A stretch of DNA of 64,000 bases from Oribacterium sp. P6A1 (GTDB taxonomy: Bacteria; Bacillota; Clostridia; Lachnospirales; Lachnospiraceae). The number at the start of each line of letters is the position of its first letter. Within the stretch, counting starts at the first letter, position 1. This document shows, piece after piece, positions 16,516 through 26,269 of the stretch. The notes under the pieces are model-generated. The model ran no database searches, had not been told where the DNA came from, and saw only the letters and a program-made list of their open reading frames with translations. The translations under genes were made by a program, and so were the position numbers. The stretch spans positions 248,001-312,000 of the forward strand of contig NZ_JNKO01000001.1 of NCBI RefSeq assembly GCF_000702885.1, read 5' to 3'.

Positions 16516-18321
16516 TCACATTCTCTCAGGTGCGCTGAATCCCAGGGTGTTAATGCAGGTGTTGAGTACCTTCCATGTGAGCATGAGAAGAGCCATATAG
16601 CCCTGCTTCTTTGCTGTATCCTCTTCACTGAGGAACTTAACATCATGATAGAAGCTGTTGAATGCATTTGACACTTCATAAATATATGAACAGATACGGT
16701 GAGGAGCCAGATCCTTCCATGCGCCGTTTATCTCATCATGATATCTTGTGAGAAGTGTCTCCAGTGTCCGTCCGCTCTTATCTTCGATAGGAAGGATAGC
16801 GAAATCCACTGCATGATCCCTGATATAATCCTCTACCTTCACATCTCCTGATACACCCTGCTCCTCAATGAACTTACGGATGATAGAGCTTATACGAACG
16901 ATGGTATAAAGGATATATGGTCCTGTATTTCCTTCAAATGAAGTAAACTTATCAAGATCAAAGATGTAATCCTTTGTAGCCTGGTTGCTGAGATCTCCGT
17001 ACTTAAGAGCTGCAAGTCCAACGATGGAAGCGATGTTCTTTGCCTCTTCCTCTGTTATCTCATCACCTCTTGATTCTCTGATTCGCTCATAAACCTTATC
17101 GTTTGTCTCTCTGATGAGGTTCTCAAGACGGAGAACACCGCCCTCACGGGTCTTAAATGGCTTTCCGTCCTTACCGTTCATGGTACCGAATCCGATAAAC
17201 TTAAGCTCCTCCTCAGGTCTCACAAAGCCTGCCTTTCTTGCTACTCTGAAGAACTGGGTATAGTGAAGAGACTGACGGCTGTCAGCAATGTAAATGTATC
17301 CGTCCGGCTGATACAGCTTTTCACGCTCGATGATGGTACCAAGATCTGATGTGGCATAAAGAGCACCACCATCTGACTTACGAACCATACATGGAGGAAT
17401 CTCCTTAGGATCTGATTCTTCGCAAACATCTACAACGAGAGCTCCCTGTGACTCATAGGCAAGTCCCTTGTCCTGAAGATCCTGAATAAGTCCCGGAATA
17501 TAAGGCTGGGCATCACTCTCCCCCTTCCAGAGGTCGAAATGTACATCCAGATTTCCATAGTTCTTCTTAAGGTCTGCAACAGAAACTGCCATGATCTTCT
17601 TCCATACCTCACGGTACTTGGGATCACCCTCCTGAAGCTTAACAGTTGCTGTATGAGCACGCTCTGCAAACTCAGGGTTCACGAGAGTACCGTCCTCATT
17701 CTTATCCTTTGCCTTTTTAGAAGCAAATGGGTAGATTTCCTCAAGCTGTGAGATATTGAGATCTTCATCAAGCTGTCCTCTGTCCTCAAGCTCAGCGATG
17801 ATAAGTCCCATCTGAAGTCCCCAGTCACCGAGATGAACATCACCGATGACCTCATTACCCTGCTGCTTTGCCATACGCTTGATGGTCTCGCCGATAACAG
17901 CCGAACGAAGGTGACCTACATGAAGAGGCTTGGCAACATTGGCTCCGCCGTAGTCAACGATGATTTTCTTTCCCTCATGGGCATCCAGACCCAGATCCTC
18001 ATGGAATGTCATCTCATTAAGATATTTCTTAACCAGCTCTCCTGAGAGGTTAATGTTTATAAATCCCGGCATTACGGCTGTGACCTCTGAAAACATGACG
18101 GTATCGTCACGCTTCATGTCCTTAAGTTTCTCAACAACCTCATTTGCGATATCTATGGGCTTCTTATGATACTGCTTTGCGCCTGCCATGGCACCGTTGC
18201 ACTGATACTCACAAAGATCAGGACGATTGGATATAGTTATTTTTCCAAGTTCTGAATCATAGCCTGCAAGTGCGAAACCCGTTCTTACAGCATCTCCTAT
18301 AACATTAAGTATTGTAGTCAA
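16516..18321 (-). CDS. argS: Arginyl-tRNA synthetase
   Basis: Class Ia synthetase charging tRNA-Arg, 601 aa. The N-terminal Arg-specific domain runs to about residue 110. The HIGH-type motif is KPLHVGHLRSAVIGE (about 136), and GDVHLGDWGLQMG follows. The KMSKS loop is replaced by PFKTREGGVLRL, as is usual for bacterial ArgRS. A DALR anticodon-binding domain ends in FSAPERM, the standard C-terminus. The gene stands alone between efp and the hairpin array. Confidence 0.97.
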   Translation of the reverse strand: MTTILNVIGDAVRTGFALAGYDSELGKITISNRPDLCEYQCNGAMAGAKQYHKKPIDIANEVVEKLKDMKRDDTVMFSEVTAVMPGFININLSGELVKKYLNEMTFHEDLGLDAHEGKKIIVDYGGANVAKPLHVGHLRSAVIGETIKRMAKQQGNEVIGDVHLGDWGLQMGLIIAELEDRGQLDEDLNISQLEEIYPFASKKAKDKNEDGTLVNPEFAERAHTATVKLQEGDPKYREVWKKIMAVSVADLKKNYGNLDVHFDLWKGESDAQPYIPGLIQDLQDKGLAYESQGALVVDVCEESDPKEIPPCMVRKSDGGALYATSDLGTIIEREKLYQPDGYIYIADSRQSLHYTQFFRVARKAGFVRPEEELKFIGFGTMNGKDGKPFKTREGGVLRLENLIRETNDKVYERIRESRGDEITEEEAKNIASIVGLAALKYGDLSNQATKDYIFDLDKFTSFEGNTGPYILYTIVRISSIIRKFIEEQGVSGDVKVEDYIRDHAVDFAILPIEDKSGRTLETLLTRYHDEINGAWKDLAPHRICSYIYEVSNAFNSFYHDVKFLSEEDTAKKQGYMALLMLTWKVLNTCINTLGFSAPERM

Positions 18322-18346
18322 TGTAAAACTCCTTTTTAATTTTTAT

Positions 18347-18376
18347 AAAAAAAAGGTTTCCTTTCGGGAAACCTTT
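18347..18376 (-). terminator. efp terminator
   Basis: On the minus strand AAAGGTTTCC-CGAA-AGGAAACCTTTTTTTT. A second small hairpin (18382-18397) precedes it. Confidence 0.85.
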
Positions 18377-18418
18377 CTCAAAACGGAGATTTCTCCGTAA
18401 ATCTTTATTCAGGATATA

Positions 18419-18976
18419 TTAGCCACGAGACTCGTACTGACCTGTCTGTGTAGAAACGATAACCTTGTCTCCGATGTTTACGAAAAGAGGTACCTGAATC
18501 TCTACGCCTGTCTCAAGTGTTGCAGGCTTTGTAGCACCTGTAGCTGTGTTGCCCTTTACACCCGGCTCAGTGTGAACAACCTCAAGAGTAACCTTAAGAG
18601 GTGGCTCTACTGCAAATACCTTACCCTGGTAAGAATCAACACGAACTGTCTCGTTCTCCTTAACGAACTTCATTGAATCAGCAATCTCATCATGTGAAAG
18701 TGCGATCTGCTCGAATGTCTCAGGGTTCATGAAGTTGTACATCTCACCATCATCGTAAAGATACTGCATATCCTGTCTGTCGATATGTGCTGGCGGGAAC
18801 TTCTCTGTTGGACGGAATGTACGCTCTGTTACACCACCGTTGATAACGTTCTTAAGCTTTGTTCTTACGAAAGCTGCTCCCTTACCTGGCTTAACGTGCT
18901 GGAACTCAATGATCTGAACAACCTGGCCGTCGATCTCGAGTGTGACACCGTTTCTGAAATCACCTGCTGATACCAT
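18419..18976 (-). CDS. efp: Elongation factor P
   Basis: A translation factor of 185 aa that rescues ribosomes stalled at polyproline. It has the KOW-like domain I with the tip loop [10 protein letters not shown], whose lysine (about residue 32) enters the peptidyl-transferase centre, then two OB domains. The C-terminus has the EF-P signature block [20 protein letters not shown]. The usual modification enzymes are not nearby. AGGAGG precedes the ATG. Confidence 0.97.
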   Translation of the reverse strand: MVSAGDFRNGVTLEIDGQVVQIIEFQHVKPGKGAAFVRTKLKNVINGGVTERTFRPTEKFPPAHIDRQDMQYLYDDGEMYNFMNPETFEQIALSHDEIADSMKFVKENETVRVDSYQGKVFAVEPPLKVTLEVVHTEPGVKGNTATGATKPATLETGVEIQVPLFVNIGDKVIVSTQTGQYESRG

Positions 18977-19237
18977 AAAATCCTCCTAAATAATGAAACC
19001 ACCGAATATTTCTATTCTGTTTTTATCTAATTTTTATTAAATAATAGTGCTTTGTGGCTTCATAATAAGCCTCTACTGGCATTCAAGCTCACAAAATACT
19101 GACATATTTTAATATATAAGTATTATTATTGCAAGACTTTTCTGAAAGCATATTTGTTTTAGACCTTTAGACCTTTAAGCTTTCAACAGTACGAGAGAAC
19201 CCGTGTCTTTAAATCAGAGTCTTAATTAATGCCTGTT

Positions 19238-20287
19238 TTATGAAAATCTGTATACTGTCCTGCTCTTCGCTGTCTCTCCGCCCTTTATGACAGGCTGTGC
19301 GAACCGAGGTACATTGATCGCATTTGGGAAGTACTGTGTTTCCAGACATACACCGCCGCGATGAGGTATCTTCTCACCCTTCAATCCTGTTACATCACCC
19401 TTAAGGAAGTTTCCTGTATACACCTGAAGCCCAGGAAGTGATGTATAGACCTCCATATTACGTCCGGTTTTGTCGTCATGAAGCTCTGCAGCGAAAAATA
19501 CATCCATGTTTTCCTGAGAATATCTCTTGCAGACATCCTTATGTGAAAGCACGTAATTATGGTCATAACCACCGGTATATTTTAGTTCCTCGAAATCAGC
19601 ATCAATCCTGTATCCGATTTTGCATGAGGCACGAAAATCCATCGGTGTACCGGAAACAGAGCATATATCACCATCCGGAATTGACTCTTTTCCTCCGGGA
19701 GTAAAGCATTCAGCATCAACCTTAAGCATTCCGGAAAGAATAGTTGTATCTTCCCCAAGATTAAAGTAAGAATGATTTGTGGGATTGAACAGAGTATCCA
19801 CATCACTCTTTCCTTCATAATCGATGATCAGTGCATCATCCTCTGTAACAGTATATGTGACGCAAAGATGCATCTCACCCGGAAATCCCATATCACCATC
19901 GGGACTTTCAATTTCAAAAGTCACGCTGTTATCGGTAACCGTGCTTATCTTCCAGTCACGGAAGCAAAGACAGTCCTTACCGCTATGGAGATTATTGTTA
20001 CCGTCATTTTTCTCAAGATCGTAGGTCTTGCCGTTTAATGTGAACCTGGCGCCGCCTATTCTGTTGCCGACACGTGCCACACATGCCCCAAAATAGTATG
20101 GATTTGTTTCATATAACGATTTATCCTCATACCCAAGCACCAGATGTCTGTCTCCGTTACCTTCTTCATAAGTAATATCTTCTACCGTAGCTCCGAGGCT
20201 CAGAACTTTAACTGTTACTTTAGTTCCTTTAATATAAACTCTTTCAACTTCTCTGCCTGATGGCAGTGTAAATTTCTCCTTTTTCAT
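19238..20287 (-). CDS. galM: Aldose 1-epimerase (mutarotase)
   Basis: Interconverts alpha and beta anomers of free aldoses. At 349 aa it has GalM-family residues: ARVGNRIGGARF (about residue 72), HSG in NNNLHSGKD, NHSYFNLG with the catalytic histidine (about 170), GGYDHNYVL (about 240) and the catalytic glutamate in GVCLETQYFPN (about 310). It is the last gene of the pentose/xylan locus. There it could supply the xylose anomer needed by the isomerase. It is separated from the transketolase genes by 150 nt with a hairpin, so its expression may be partly independent. GGAGGG precedes the ATG. Confidence 0.92.
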   Translation of the reverse strand: MKKEKFTLPSGREVERVYIKGTKVTVKVLSLGATVEDITYEEGNGDRHLVLGYEDKSLYETNPYYFGACVARVGNRIGGARFTLNGKTYDLEKNDGNNNLHSGKDCLCFRDWKISTVTDNSVTFEIESPDGDMGFPGEMHLCVTYTVTEDDALIIDYEGKSDVDTLFNPTNHSYFNLGEDTTILSGMLKVDAECFTPGGKESIPDGDICSVSGTPMDFRASCKIGYRIDADFEELKYTGGYDHNYVLSHKDVCKRYSQENMDVFFAAELHDDKTGRNMEVYTSLPGLQVYTGNFLKGDVTGLKGEKIPHRGGVCLETQYFPNAINVPRFAQPVIKGGETAKSRTVYRFS

Positions 20288-20308
20288 ACTTTTCCCTCCA
20301 ATAAATAA

Positions 20309-20333
20309 GGAACCCCCCTTTTCGGACGGTTCC
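20309..20333 (-). terminator. Intercistronic hairpin upstream of galM
   Basis: GGAACC.CC pairs with GG..GGTTCC, followed on the minus strand by TTATTTATT. It is a modest terminator or processing site between the transketolase genes and galM. Confidence 0.45.
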
Positions 20334-20439
20334 CCAGAAACAAAACAAGATACTTCTCTATATCAAATCAATCTATGCATGAAAAAATCACGCTCAAAAT
20401 CTTATATTGCCAGAGTCAATGTTTCGTTGTTAATGTATA

Positions 20440-21381
20440 TTATTTCAATGCATCCTTAACCTGCTCTGCGATACCAACAGCATCAAGCTTATACTTATGA
20501 AGCAGTTCCTTCGCCGGGCCTGATTCTCCGAATACATCCTGCATTCCTATCTTGGTTATCTTCACAGGGTACTTTTCAGAAAGAACCTCTGAAACTGCAG
20601 ATCCAAGACCTCCGATTACAGAATGCTCTTCTACTGTAAAAATCCTTCCTGTCTTTTTAGCAGCAGCGAGTACAAGTTCCTCATCCAGCGGCTTGATAGT
20701 ATGAATATTTATCACCTGAACGCTGATGTTTTCTTTTGAAAGCAGCTCTGCCGCATCCAGAGACTCAGAAACCTCGAGACCTGTAGCTATGATAGTGCAG
20801 TCACTTCCGTCACGAAGCTCTACACCCTTTCCAATCTCAAACTTATAATCAGGCTTATCATTGATAACAGGCACTGCCAGACGGCCAAAACGGAGATATA
20901 CAGGGCCTTCATGCTCATATGCTGCAAAAACAGCGGCTCTTGCCTCAACAGCATCAGATGGGTTGATGATTGTCATGCCAGGGATTGCACGCATGAGAGC
21001 GATATCTTCGTTACACTGGTGTGTGGCTCCGTCCTCTCCTACTGAAATACCTGCATGAGTAGCACCGATCTTGACATTGAGCCTTGGATATCCGATGGAA
21101 TTACGTACCTGCTCAAAAGCTCGTCCTGCTGCAAACATAGCAAAAGAACTGATAAAAGGTACATATCCGCAAGTCGAAAGACCTGCTGCCATGGATGTCA
21201 TGTTACACTCTGCGATACCGCAATCTATATGACGCTCAGGAAATTCCTTTTTAAACACGCCTGTTTTGGTGGCTGCTGCAAGATCCGCATCAAATACAAT
21301 GACATTTTCATGCTGCTTACCAAGCTCAACCAAAGCATTTCCATAACCATCTCTGGTAGCAACTCTCTTTACTTCTGACAT
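20440..21381 (-). CDS. Transketolase, C-terminal (Pyr plus C) subunit
   Basis: A 313 aa half-transketolase. The pyrimidine-binding domain has IAECNMTSMAAGLSTCG with the catalytic glutamate (about residue 58). TPP-dimer contacts and GEDGATHQCNEDIALMR follow, then the transketolase C domain (about 190-305). It overlaps the N-terminal subunit gene by 13 nt, so translation is coupled and the two proteins form one enzyme. It transfers two-carbon units in the non-oxidative pentose phosphate pathway, working with the transaldolase upstream. Confidence 0.94.
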   Translation of the reverse strand: MSEVKRVATRDGYGNALVELGKQHENVIVFDADLAAATKTGVFKKEFPERHIDCGIAECNMTSMAAGLSTCGYVPFISSFAMFAAGRAFEQVRNSIGYPRLNVKIGATHAGISVGEDGATHQCNEDIALMRAIPGMTIINPSDAVEARAAVFAAYEHEGPVYLRFGRLAVPVINDKPDYKFEIGKGVELRDGSDCTIIATGLEVSESLDAAELLSKENISVQVINIHTIKPLDEELVLAAAKKTGRIFTVEEHSVIGGLGSAVSEVLSEKYPVKITKIGMQDVFGESGPAKELLHKYKLDAVGIAEQVKDALK

Positions 21382-22208
21382 AACGCTTTACCTGCTTTCT
21401 CCAATTCTTCCATGGCAATCTTGTACTCTTCATCATTAGGAGCTTTACCATGCCAACCAACCTGATTCTCCATATAGGATACGCCTTTACCCTTTAATGT
21501 CTTGGCAATGATAACTGTCGGCATACCCTTGGTCTCTCTGGCTTCTTTAAATGCTGCGCGGAGCTCGTCAAAATCATTACCGTTTTCTACATTGATAACA
21601 TGGAAATTGAAAGCTCTGAACTTCTCATCTATAGGATAAGGTGAACATACTTCACTCACAGCACCGTCGATCTGGAGATTGTTGTTATCCACAATTACAA
21701 CCAGGTTATCCAGTTTTCTGTGACCTGCAAACATCGCAGCTTCCCAGATCTGTCCTTCCTGAATCTCACCATCTCCTGTTAATGCATACACGCGGTAATC
21801 CTTTTTTGAAAGCTTACCTGCAAGTGCCATACCAACAGCTGCTGAAACGCCCTGTCCCAGAGAGCCTGATGACATATCTACTCCTGGAATGTGCTTCATA
21901 TCAGGATGTCCCTGCAGATAACTTCCGGTATGACGAAGTGTCAGAAGATCTTCAACCGGAAAATATCCTCTGTTTGCAAGTGCCGCATAGTATCCAGGAG
22001 CAGTATGTCCCTTTGAAAGAACAAATCTGTCTCTGTTCTCATCTTTCGGATTCTCCGGATTTATATTCATCTCTTCAAAATAAAGAAATGTAAATATCTC
22101 TGCCGCAGAAAGTGATCCACCCGGATGACCTGCCTTTGCACTATGTGTCGATGATACAATGCCTTTTCTGACATTCACAGCCATCTTCTGTAATTCTATA
22201 TTTTCCAT
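21369..22208 (-). CDS. Transketolase, N-terminal (TPP-binding) subunit
   Basis: A 279 aa TPP-binding half. AGHPGGSLSAAEI lies near residue 26, and the TPP/Mg motif runs from TGDGEIQEGQIWEAAMFA (about 145) to VDNNNLQIDG. SKGHTAPGYYAAL carries the active-site histidine. It is translated with the C-terminal subunit (13-nt overlap). Split transketolases are common in Clostridia and archaea. It lies 130 nt after the transaldolase gene in the xylose pathway cluster. Confidence 0.94.
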   Translation of the reverse strand: MENIELQKMAVNVRKGIVSSTHSAKAGHPGGSLSAAEIFTFLYFEEMNINPENPKDENRDRFVLSKGHTAPGYYAALANRGYFPVEDLLTLRHTGSYLQGHPDMKHIPGVDMSSGSLGQGVSAAVGMALAGKLSKKDYRVYALTGDGEIQEGQIWEAAMFAGHRKLDNLVVIVDNNNLQIDGAVSEVCSPYPIDEKFRAFNFHVINVENGNDFDELRAAFKEARETKGMPTVIIAKTLKGKGVSYMENQVGWHGKAPNDEEYKIAMEELEKAGKALCQK

Positions 22209-22338
22209 CTACATACCTTCCTTTTTAAATGTCATTGAGCCTTATCTCCTTTAAAAGCATGTTTGCAACTATTTCTCTATGATACACACACATAGAACAA
22301 ATTGGCTACACATTTTCTCAAAAAAAACAGAAAGGCTT

Positions 22339-22992
22339 TTACTCTCCAAAAACTGCTATATAGTCTTTCTTGAATTTTTCGATACCGGCATCAGTAAGCG
22401 GATGTTTTGTCATAGCTTCGATAACCTTGTAAGGAATGGTTGCGATATCAGCTCCGGCAAGAGCACAATCAGTTACATGTATCGGATTTCTGATTGATGC
22501 TGCAATTATCTCTGTCTCATATCCATAGATGTCAAAAACCTGTGCTATCTCACGGATGAGATCAACACCACGCACACTTATATCATCAAGACGGCCGAGA
22601 AATGGTGATACATATGTAGCTCCGGCATTGGCAGCAAGGATAGCCTGGTTAACATTGAAGATCAAAGTTACATTGGTTTTGATTCCTTCCTTAGAGAGAA
22701 CATTGGTGGCCTTTAAGCCTTCAACGGTCATAGGAATCTTAACTACCATGTTAGGATGGATCTTGGCGATTTCACGGCCTTCTCTGATCATGCCCTCAGC
22801 ATCTTCAGTTGTTGCCTTAACCTCACCACTGATAGGACCATCTACGATAGAAGTGATCTCGCGGATTACTTCATTGAAATCACGTCCTTCCTTTGCGATA
22901 AGTGAAGGATTGGTAGTAACTCCGCAGATTACTCCCATATCATTTGCTTTTTTAATTTCCTCAACATTTGCAGTATCAATAAAAAATTTCAT
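22339..22992 (-). CDS. Small transaldolase / F6P aldolase family (copy 2)
   Basis: A paralogue of the enzyme at 2.9-3.5 kb with the same opening ([10 protein letters not shown]), catalytic VVKIPMT lysine and [10 protein letters not shown] block. I start it at the ATG at 22992, because GGAGG immediately precedes it; the ATG four codons earlier is part of that ribosome site. The product is 217 aa. Between the isomerase and transketolase genes, its role is clearly the transaldolase step of pentose catabolism. A hairpin in the gap before it (23030-23052) may stabilise or attenuate the message. Confidence 0.92.
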   Translation of the reverse strand: MKFFIDTANVEEIKKANDMGVICGVTTNPSLIAKEGRDFNEVIREITSIVDGPISGEVKATTEDAEGMIREGREIAKIHPNMVVKIPMTVEGLKATNVLSKEGIKTNVTLIFNVNQAILAANAGATYVSPFLGRLDDISVRGVDLIREIAQVFDIYGYETEIIAASIRNPIHVTDCALAGADIATIPYKVIEAMTKHPLTDAGIEKFKKDYIAVFGE

Positions 22993-23029
22993 AACTTCCT
23001 CCATTTGTTTTTAACGTCTCATCATAAAT

Positions 23030-23052
23030 GAGCGGCAGAACTCCTGCCACTC
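23030..23052 (-). other. Intercistronic stem-loop before the pentose-operon transaldolase
   Basis: GAGTGGCAG pairs with CTGCCGCTC around a 5-nt loop. No long T-run follows, so RNA processing or stability control is as likely as termination. Confidence 0.45.
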
Positions 23053-23098
23053 ACTTATTATAGCTTTAATTTGATGTTTTAAATTATTGAATGATCAT

Positions 23099-24589
23099 TT
23101 ATTTGAAAGGATTCTCTGTAGGATATGGCAGAGATGCAGGCTGGTTGTAGTTGAGATCCTCTACAGGTACGCCGATATACTTGAACAGATCATAGAGTGC
23201 ACTTCCGTAATGTCCAAAAGCAACTGCACCGTGATGCGGATAGTTCTTCTCGATCAGAACGTGGCGATAGAATCTGCCCATCTCAGGTATTGCAAATACT
23301 GCAATACTTCCAAAGGAACGAGTAGCAACAGGAAGTATCTCACCTTCAGCAACATATGCACGGAGAAGTCCGTCTGAAGTACTCTGTAAACGATAGAATG
23401 TTATCTCACCCGGAGCGATGTCACCCTCAAGTGTACCATTTGTAACCTCTTCAGGAAGTGAACGAGCCATGATCTTCTGGTTTCTCATCTCACATGAAGA
23501 CATTTTCTTAGAGCAGGTATTGCCGCAGTGGAAGCCCATGAACGTATCACTGTGCTTGTAGTCAAACTTGCCCTCTATGGATTCCTTGTACATATCCTTA
23601 GGTACGGAATTGTTTATATCAAGAAGTGTTACGATATCATCACTTATGCAGGTTCCGATAAACTCTGAAAGAGCTCCATAGATATCAACCTCACAGCTTA
23701 CAGGAATGCCACGGCCTGTGAGACGACTGTTAACATAGCAAGGAACAAATCCGAACTGTGTCTGGAATGCCGGCCAGCATTTTCCTGCAATAGCTACATA
23801 CTTGCGATATCCCTTATGTGCATCGATCCAGTCAAGAAGTGTAAGCTCATACTGAGCAAGCTTACGAAGGATTTCCGGCTTCTTGTTGCCTGTGCCGAGC
23901 TCCTCTTCCATATCCTTAACAACACTGTCGATTCTATCATCATCAGCATGCTTGTTAAAGGCTTCAAAAAGGTCAAGCTCTGAATTTTCTTCAATTTCTA
24001 CACCAAGATTGTAAAGCTGCTTGATAGGAGCGTTACATGCAAGGAAATTCTGTGGACGAGGTCCGAAAGAAATTATCTTCAGCTCAGAAAGACCGACCAT
24101 GGCCTTTGCAATAGGAACAAACTTGTGAATTTCCTCTGCGAGATCCTCTGCATCACCTACAGGATTTTCAGGGATAAATGCCTTGACATTTCTGAGTCTC
24201 AGATTGTAGCTTGCATTTAAGAGACCGCAATAAGCATCTCCTCTTCCATCCTGTAAGGAATCCTGTGTCTCCTCAGCTGCTGCAAGGAAGATCTTTGGAC
24301 CGTCAAAATGCTTTGCAAGAAGTGTTTCTGAAATCTCAGGTCCGAAATTTCCGAGATATACACAGAGGGCATTGCAGCCTGCCTTCTTGATGTCTAGAAG
24401 CGCCTCAACCATCTGTATCTCGCTCTCAACGATACAAACAGGGCACTCATAAATCTCCTTTGTGTCATACTTCTTTCCATATGCAGCTACAAGAGCCTTA
24501 CGACGCTCTACTGAGAGGCTCTCAGGAAAACAGTCACGGCTTACAGCCACGATACCAATCTTTACTTCAGGTACATTTGCAAAACTCAT
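23099..24589 (-). CDS. L-fucose/L-arabinose isomerase-family protein, probable pentose isomerase
   Basis: A 496 aa sugar isomerase of the FucI/AraA superfamily. I begin at 24589 (MSFANVPEV) because GGAGATA precedes it. The N-terminal two-thirds are Rossmann-like. Candidate Mn2+ ligands match FucI: Glu in SCEVDIYGAL (about residue 300), Asp in LLDINNS (about 324) and His in PHHGAVAFGHYG (about 452). The gene lies between xylulokinase and transaldolase, where D-xylose isomerase is expected, and no xylA is seen in the window. I infer it converts D-xylose to D-xylulose, but L-arabinose, D-arabinose or L-fucose activity cannot be excluded by sequence alone. Confidence 0.8.
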   Translation of the reverse strand: MSFANVPEVKIGIVAVSRDCFPESLSVERRKALVAAYGKKYDTKEIYECPVCIVESEIQMVEALLDIKKAGCNALCVYLGNFGPEISETLLAKHFDGPKIFLAAAEETQDSLQDGRGDAYCGLLNASYNLRLRNVKAFIPENPVGDAEDLAEEIHKFVPIAKAMVGLSELKIISFGPRPQNFLACNAPIKQLYNLGVEIEENSELDLFEAFNKHADDDRIDSVVKDMEEELGTGNKKPEILRKLAQYELTLLDWIDAHKGYRKYVAIAGKCWPAFQTQFGFVPCYVNSRLTGRGIPVSCEVDIYGALSEFIGTCISDDIVTLLDINNSVPKDMYKESIEGKFDYKHSDTFMGFHCGNTCSKKMSSCEMRNQKIMARSLPEEVTNGTLEGDIAPGEITFYRLQSTSDGLLRAYVAEGEILPVATRSFGSIAVFAIPEMGRFYRHVLIEKNYPHHGAVAFGHYGSALYDLFKYIGVPVEDLNYNQPASLPYPTENPFK

Positions 24590-24772
24590 ATTATCTCCAT
24601 TCCGTTGCCCATCAGGCAGCACTTACCAATATCATTTGATATTTGAAGTGAATCACAAGATCTTTGTCACTCACATTTTTTTACTTTTTCGACTCACATA
24701 AAACAGTGTCATAAACGTGTGACGTATCAAATAAAGTGCATCATACTATTCAGATACACTTACATATAATGT

Positions 24773-26239
24773 TCAAAGTTTCCCATATACATCCTTAAGT
24801 GCCGGATAGAGCTTACGGAAACTCCGGTATCTTTCTTCATATTTCTTAACAAGCTCAGCGTCAGGTTCGCAGGTACTCTTCACTGATACGATGGCATTGG
24901 CCGCATCCTCAACAGTTGCATATTTTCCATCAGCTACCATCGCAAGCATTGCGCCGCCCATACCAGGGCCCTCCTCACAGTTCGGGATATCGATGCTGAT
25001 GTTCAGGATATTGGCTATCATCTTCTGCCATAAAGGACTCTTGGCACCTCCGCCGCAGATCATGGAATGTTCAAGACTTATACCCGCTGACCTTGCAGCT
25101 TCATACATATCCCTTGTGGCAAATGCTACGCCCTCAAGGACTGCCTGAACCATATCCTCTCTTTTTGTATCAAGGCCCATTCCGACAAAGGCGCCTCTCG
25201 CCATCGGATCATTCCATGGACTTCTTTCACCCATAAGATACGGCAGGAAGTAAACATGGTTTTCACCAAGCTTAACTATATCTTTCTGTTCCTCAGCATA
25301 CCTGTCGGTTTTCAGAATATTGTCCATCCACCATTTATTGCAGGAAGCTGCTGAAAGCATGCACCCCATGAGATGATACTTTCCATCTGCATGGGCAAAT
25401 GCATGAAGCGCATTGTTTGCATCAACCCTGAAACAATCCGATGTGATAAAGATGGTCCCGCTGGTTCCAAGGGAAATGTTACACTTGTTCTTTCCAACGG
25501 TTCCTGTACCTACTGCTGCCGCAGCATTATCACCTGCTCCTGCTGCAATCACAACATCCCGCTTCATACCAAGGCTGTCTGCAATCTCAGATTTAAGATA
25601 TCCGACTGCCTCATAGCTCTCATAAAGTTTCGGAAGTATGTCTTTTGTAATTCCGCAAAGTTCACACATAGGCTCTGACCAGCATTTATGCTCCACATCC
25701 AGAAGAAGCATTCCTGATGCATCGGAATAATCTGTAGAGAAGCTTCCTGAAAGCTTATATGCAAGATAATCCTTAGGTAACATTATTTTTTTTATTTTTG
25801 CAAAAAGCTCAGGCTCATGTTTCTTCATCCAGAGGATCTTTGGTGCGGTAAATCCGGCAAATGCTATGTTTCCCGTATAACCGGAAATCACCTTCTTACC
25901 GATAGTCTCGTTAAAGTAAACAACCTCTTCCTGCGATCTGCCATCATTCCATAGAATTGCAGGTCTGATAACATTGTCATCCTCATCCAAGGCGACAAGT
26001 CCATGCATCTGCCCGCCGAAACTGATTCCCGCTATTTCCTTGGGATCAACTGCATGAACCAGTTTCTTTAATCCATCAAGAGTCTGCCTGTACCAGTCCT
26101 CCGGATTCTGCTCGCTCCAGCCAGGCTGAGGAAATGAAAGCTCATACTCTCTTGAAACCACATTTTCGATCTTACCGTCTTCTCTCATGAGAAGAAGTTT
26201 CACAGCCGAGGTTCCAAGGTCAATTCCTACATAGTACAT
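24773..26239 (-). CDS. xylB: Xylulokinase
   Basis: A FGGY-family kinase of 488 aa phosphorylating D-xylulose to xylulose 5-phosphate. The N-terminal phosphate loop is GIDLGTSAVKLLLM. The xylulokinase hallmark FGGQMHGLV (about residue 75) and the catalytic aspartate region with ASGMLLLD follow. The second ATPase half contains SLGTSGTIF, GVAFATRDM and CGGGAKSPLWQKM. It starts 30 nt after the GH120 xylosidase gene on the same strand, so xylose released inside the cell can be fed directly into the pathway. Confidence 0.93.
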   Translation of the reverse strand: MYYVGIDLGTSAVKLLLMREDGKIENVVSREYELSFPQPGWSEQNPEDWYRQTLDGLKKLVHAVDPKEIAGISFGGQMHGLVALDEDDNVIRPAILWNDGRSQEEVVYFNETIGKKVISGYTGNIAFAGFTAPKILWMKKHEPELFAKIKKIMLPKDYLAYKLSGSFSTDYSDASGMLLLDVEHKCWSEPMCELCGITKDILPKLYESYEAVGYLKSEIADSLGMKRDVVIAAGAGDNAAAAVGTGTVGKNKCNISLGTSGTIFITSDCFRVDANNALHAFAHADGKYHLMGCMLSAASCNKWWMDNILKTDRYAEEQKDIVKLGENHVYFLPYLMGERSPWNDPMARGAFVGMGLDTKREDMVQAVLEGVAFATRDMYEAARSAGISLEHSMICGGGAKSPLWQKMIANILNISIDIPNCEEGPGMGGAMLAMVADGKYATVEDAANAIVSVKSTCEPDAELVKKYEERYRSFRKLYPALKDVYGKL

Positions 26240-26269
26240 ATTTTTTACCTATCCCCTTATATCAGTTCT

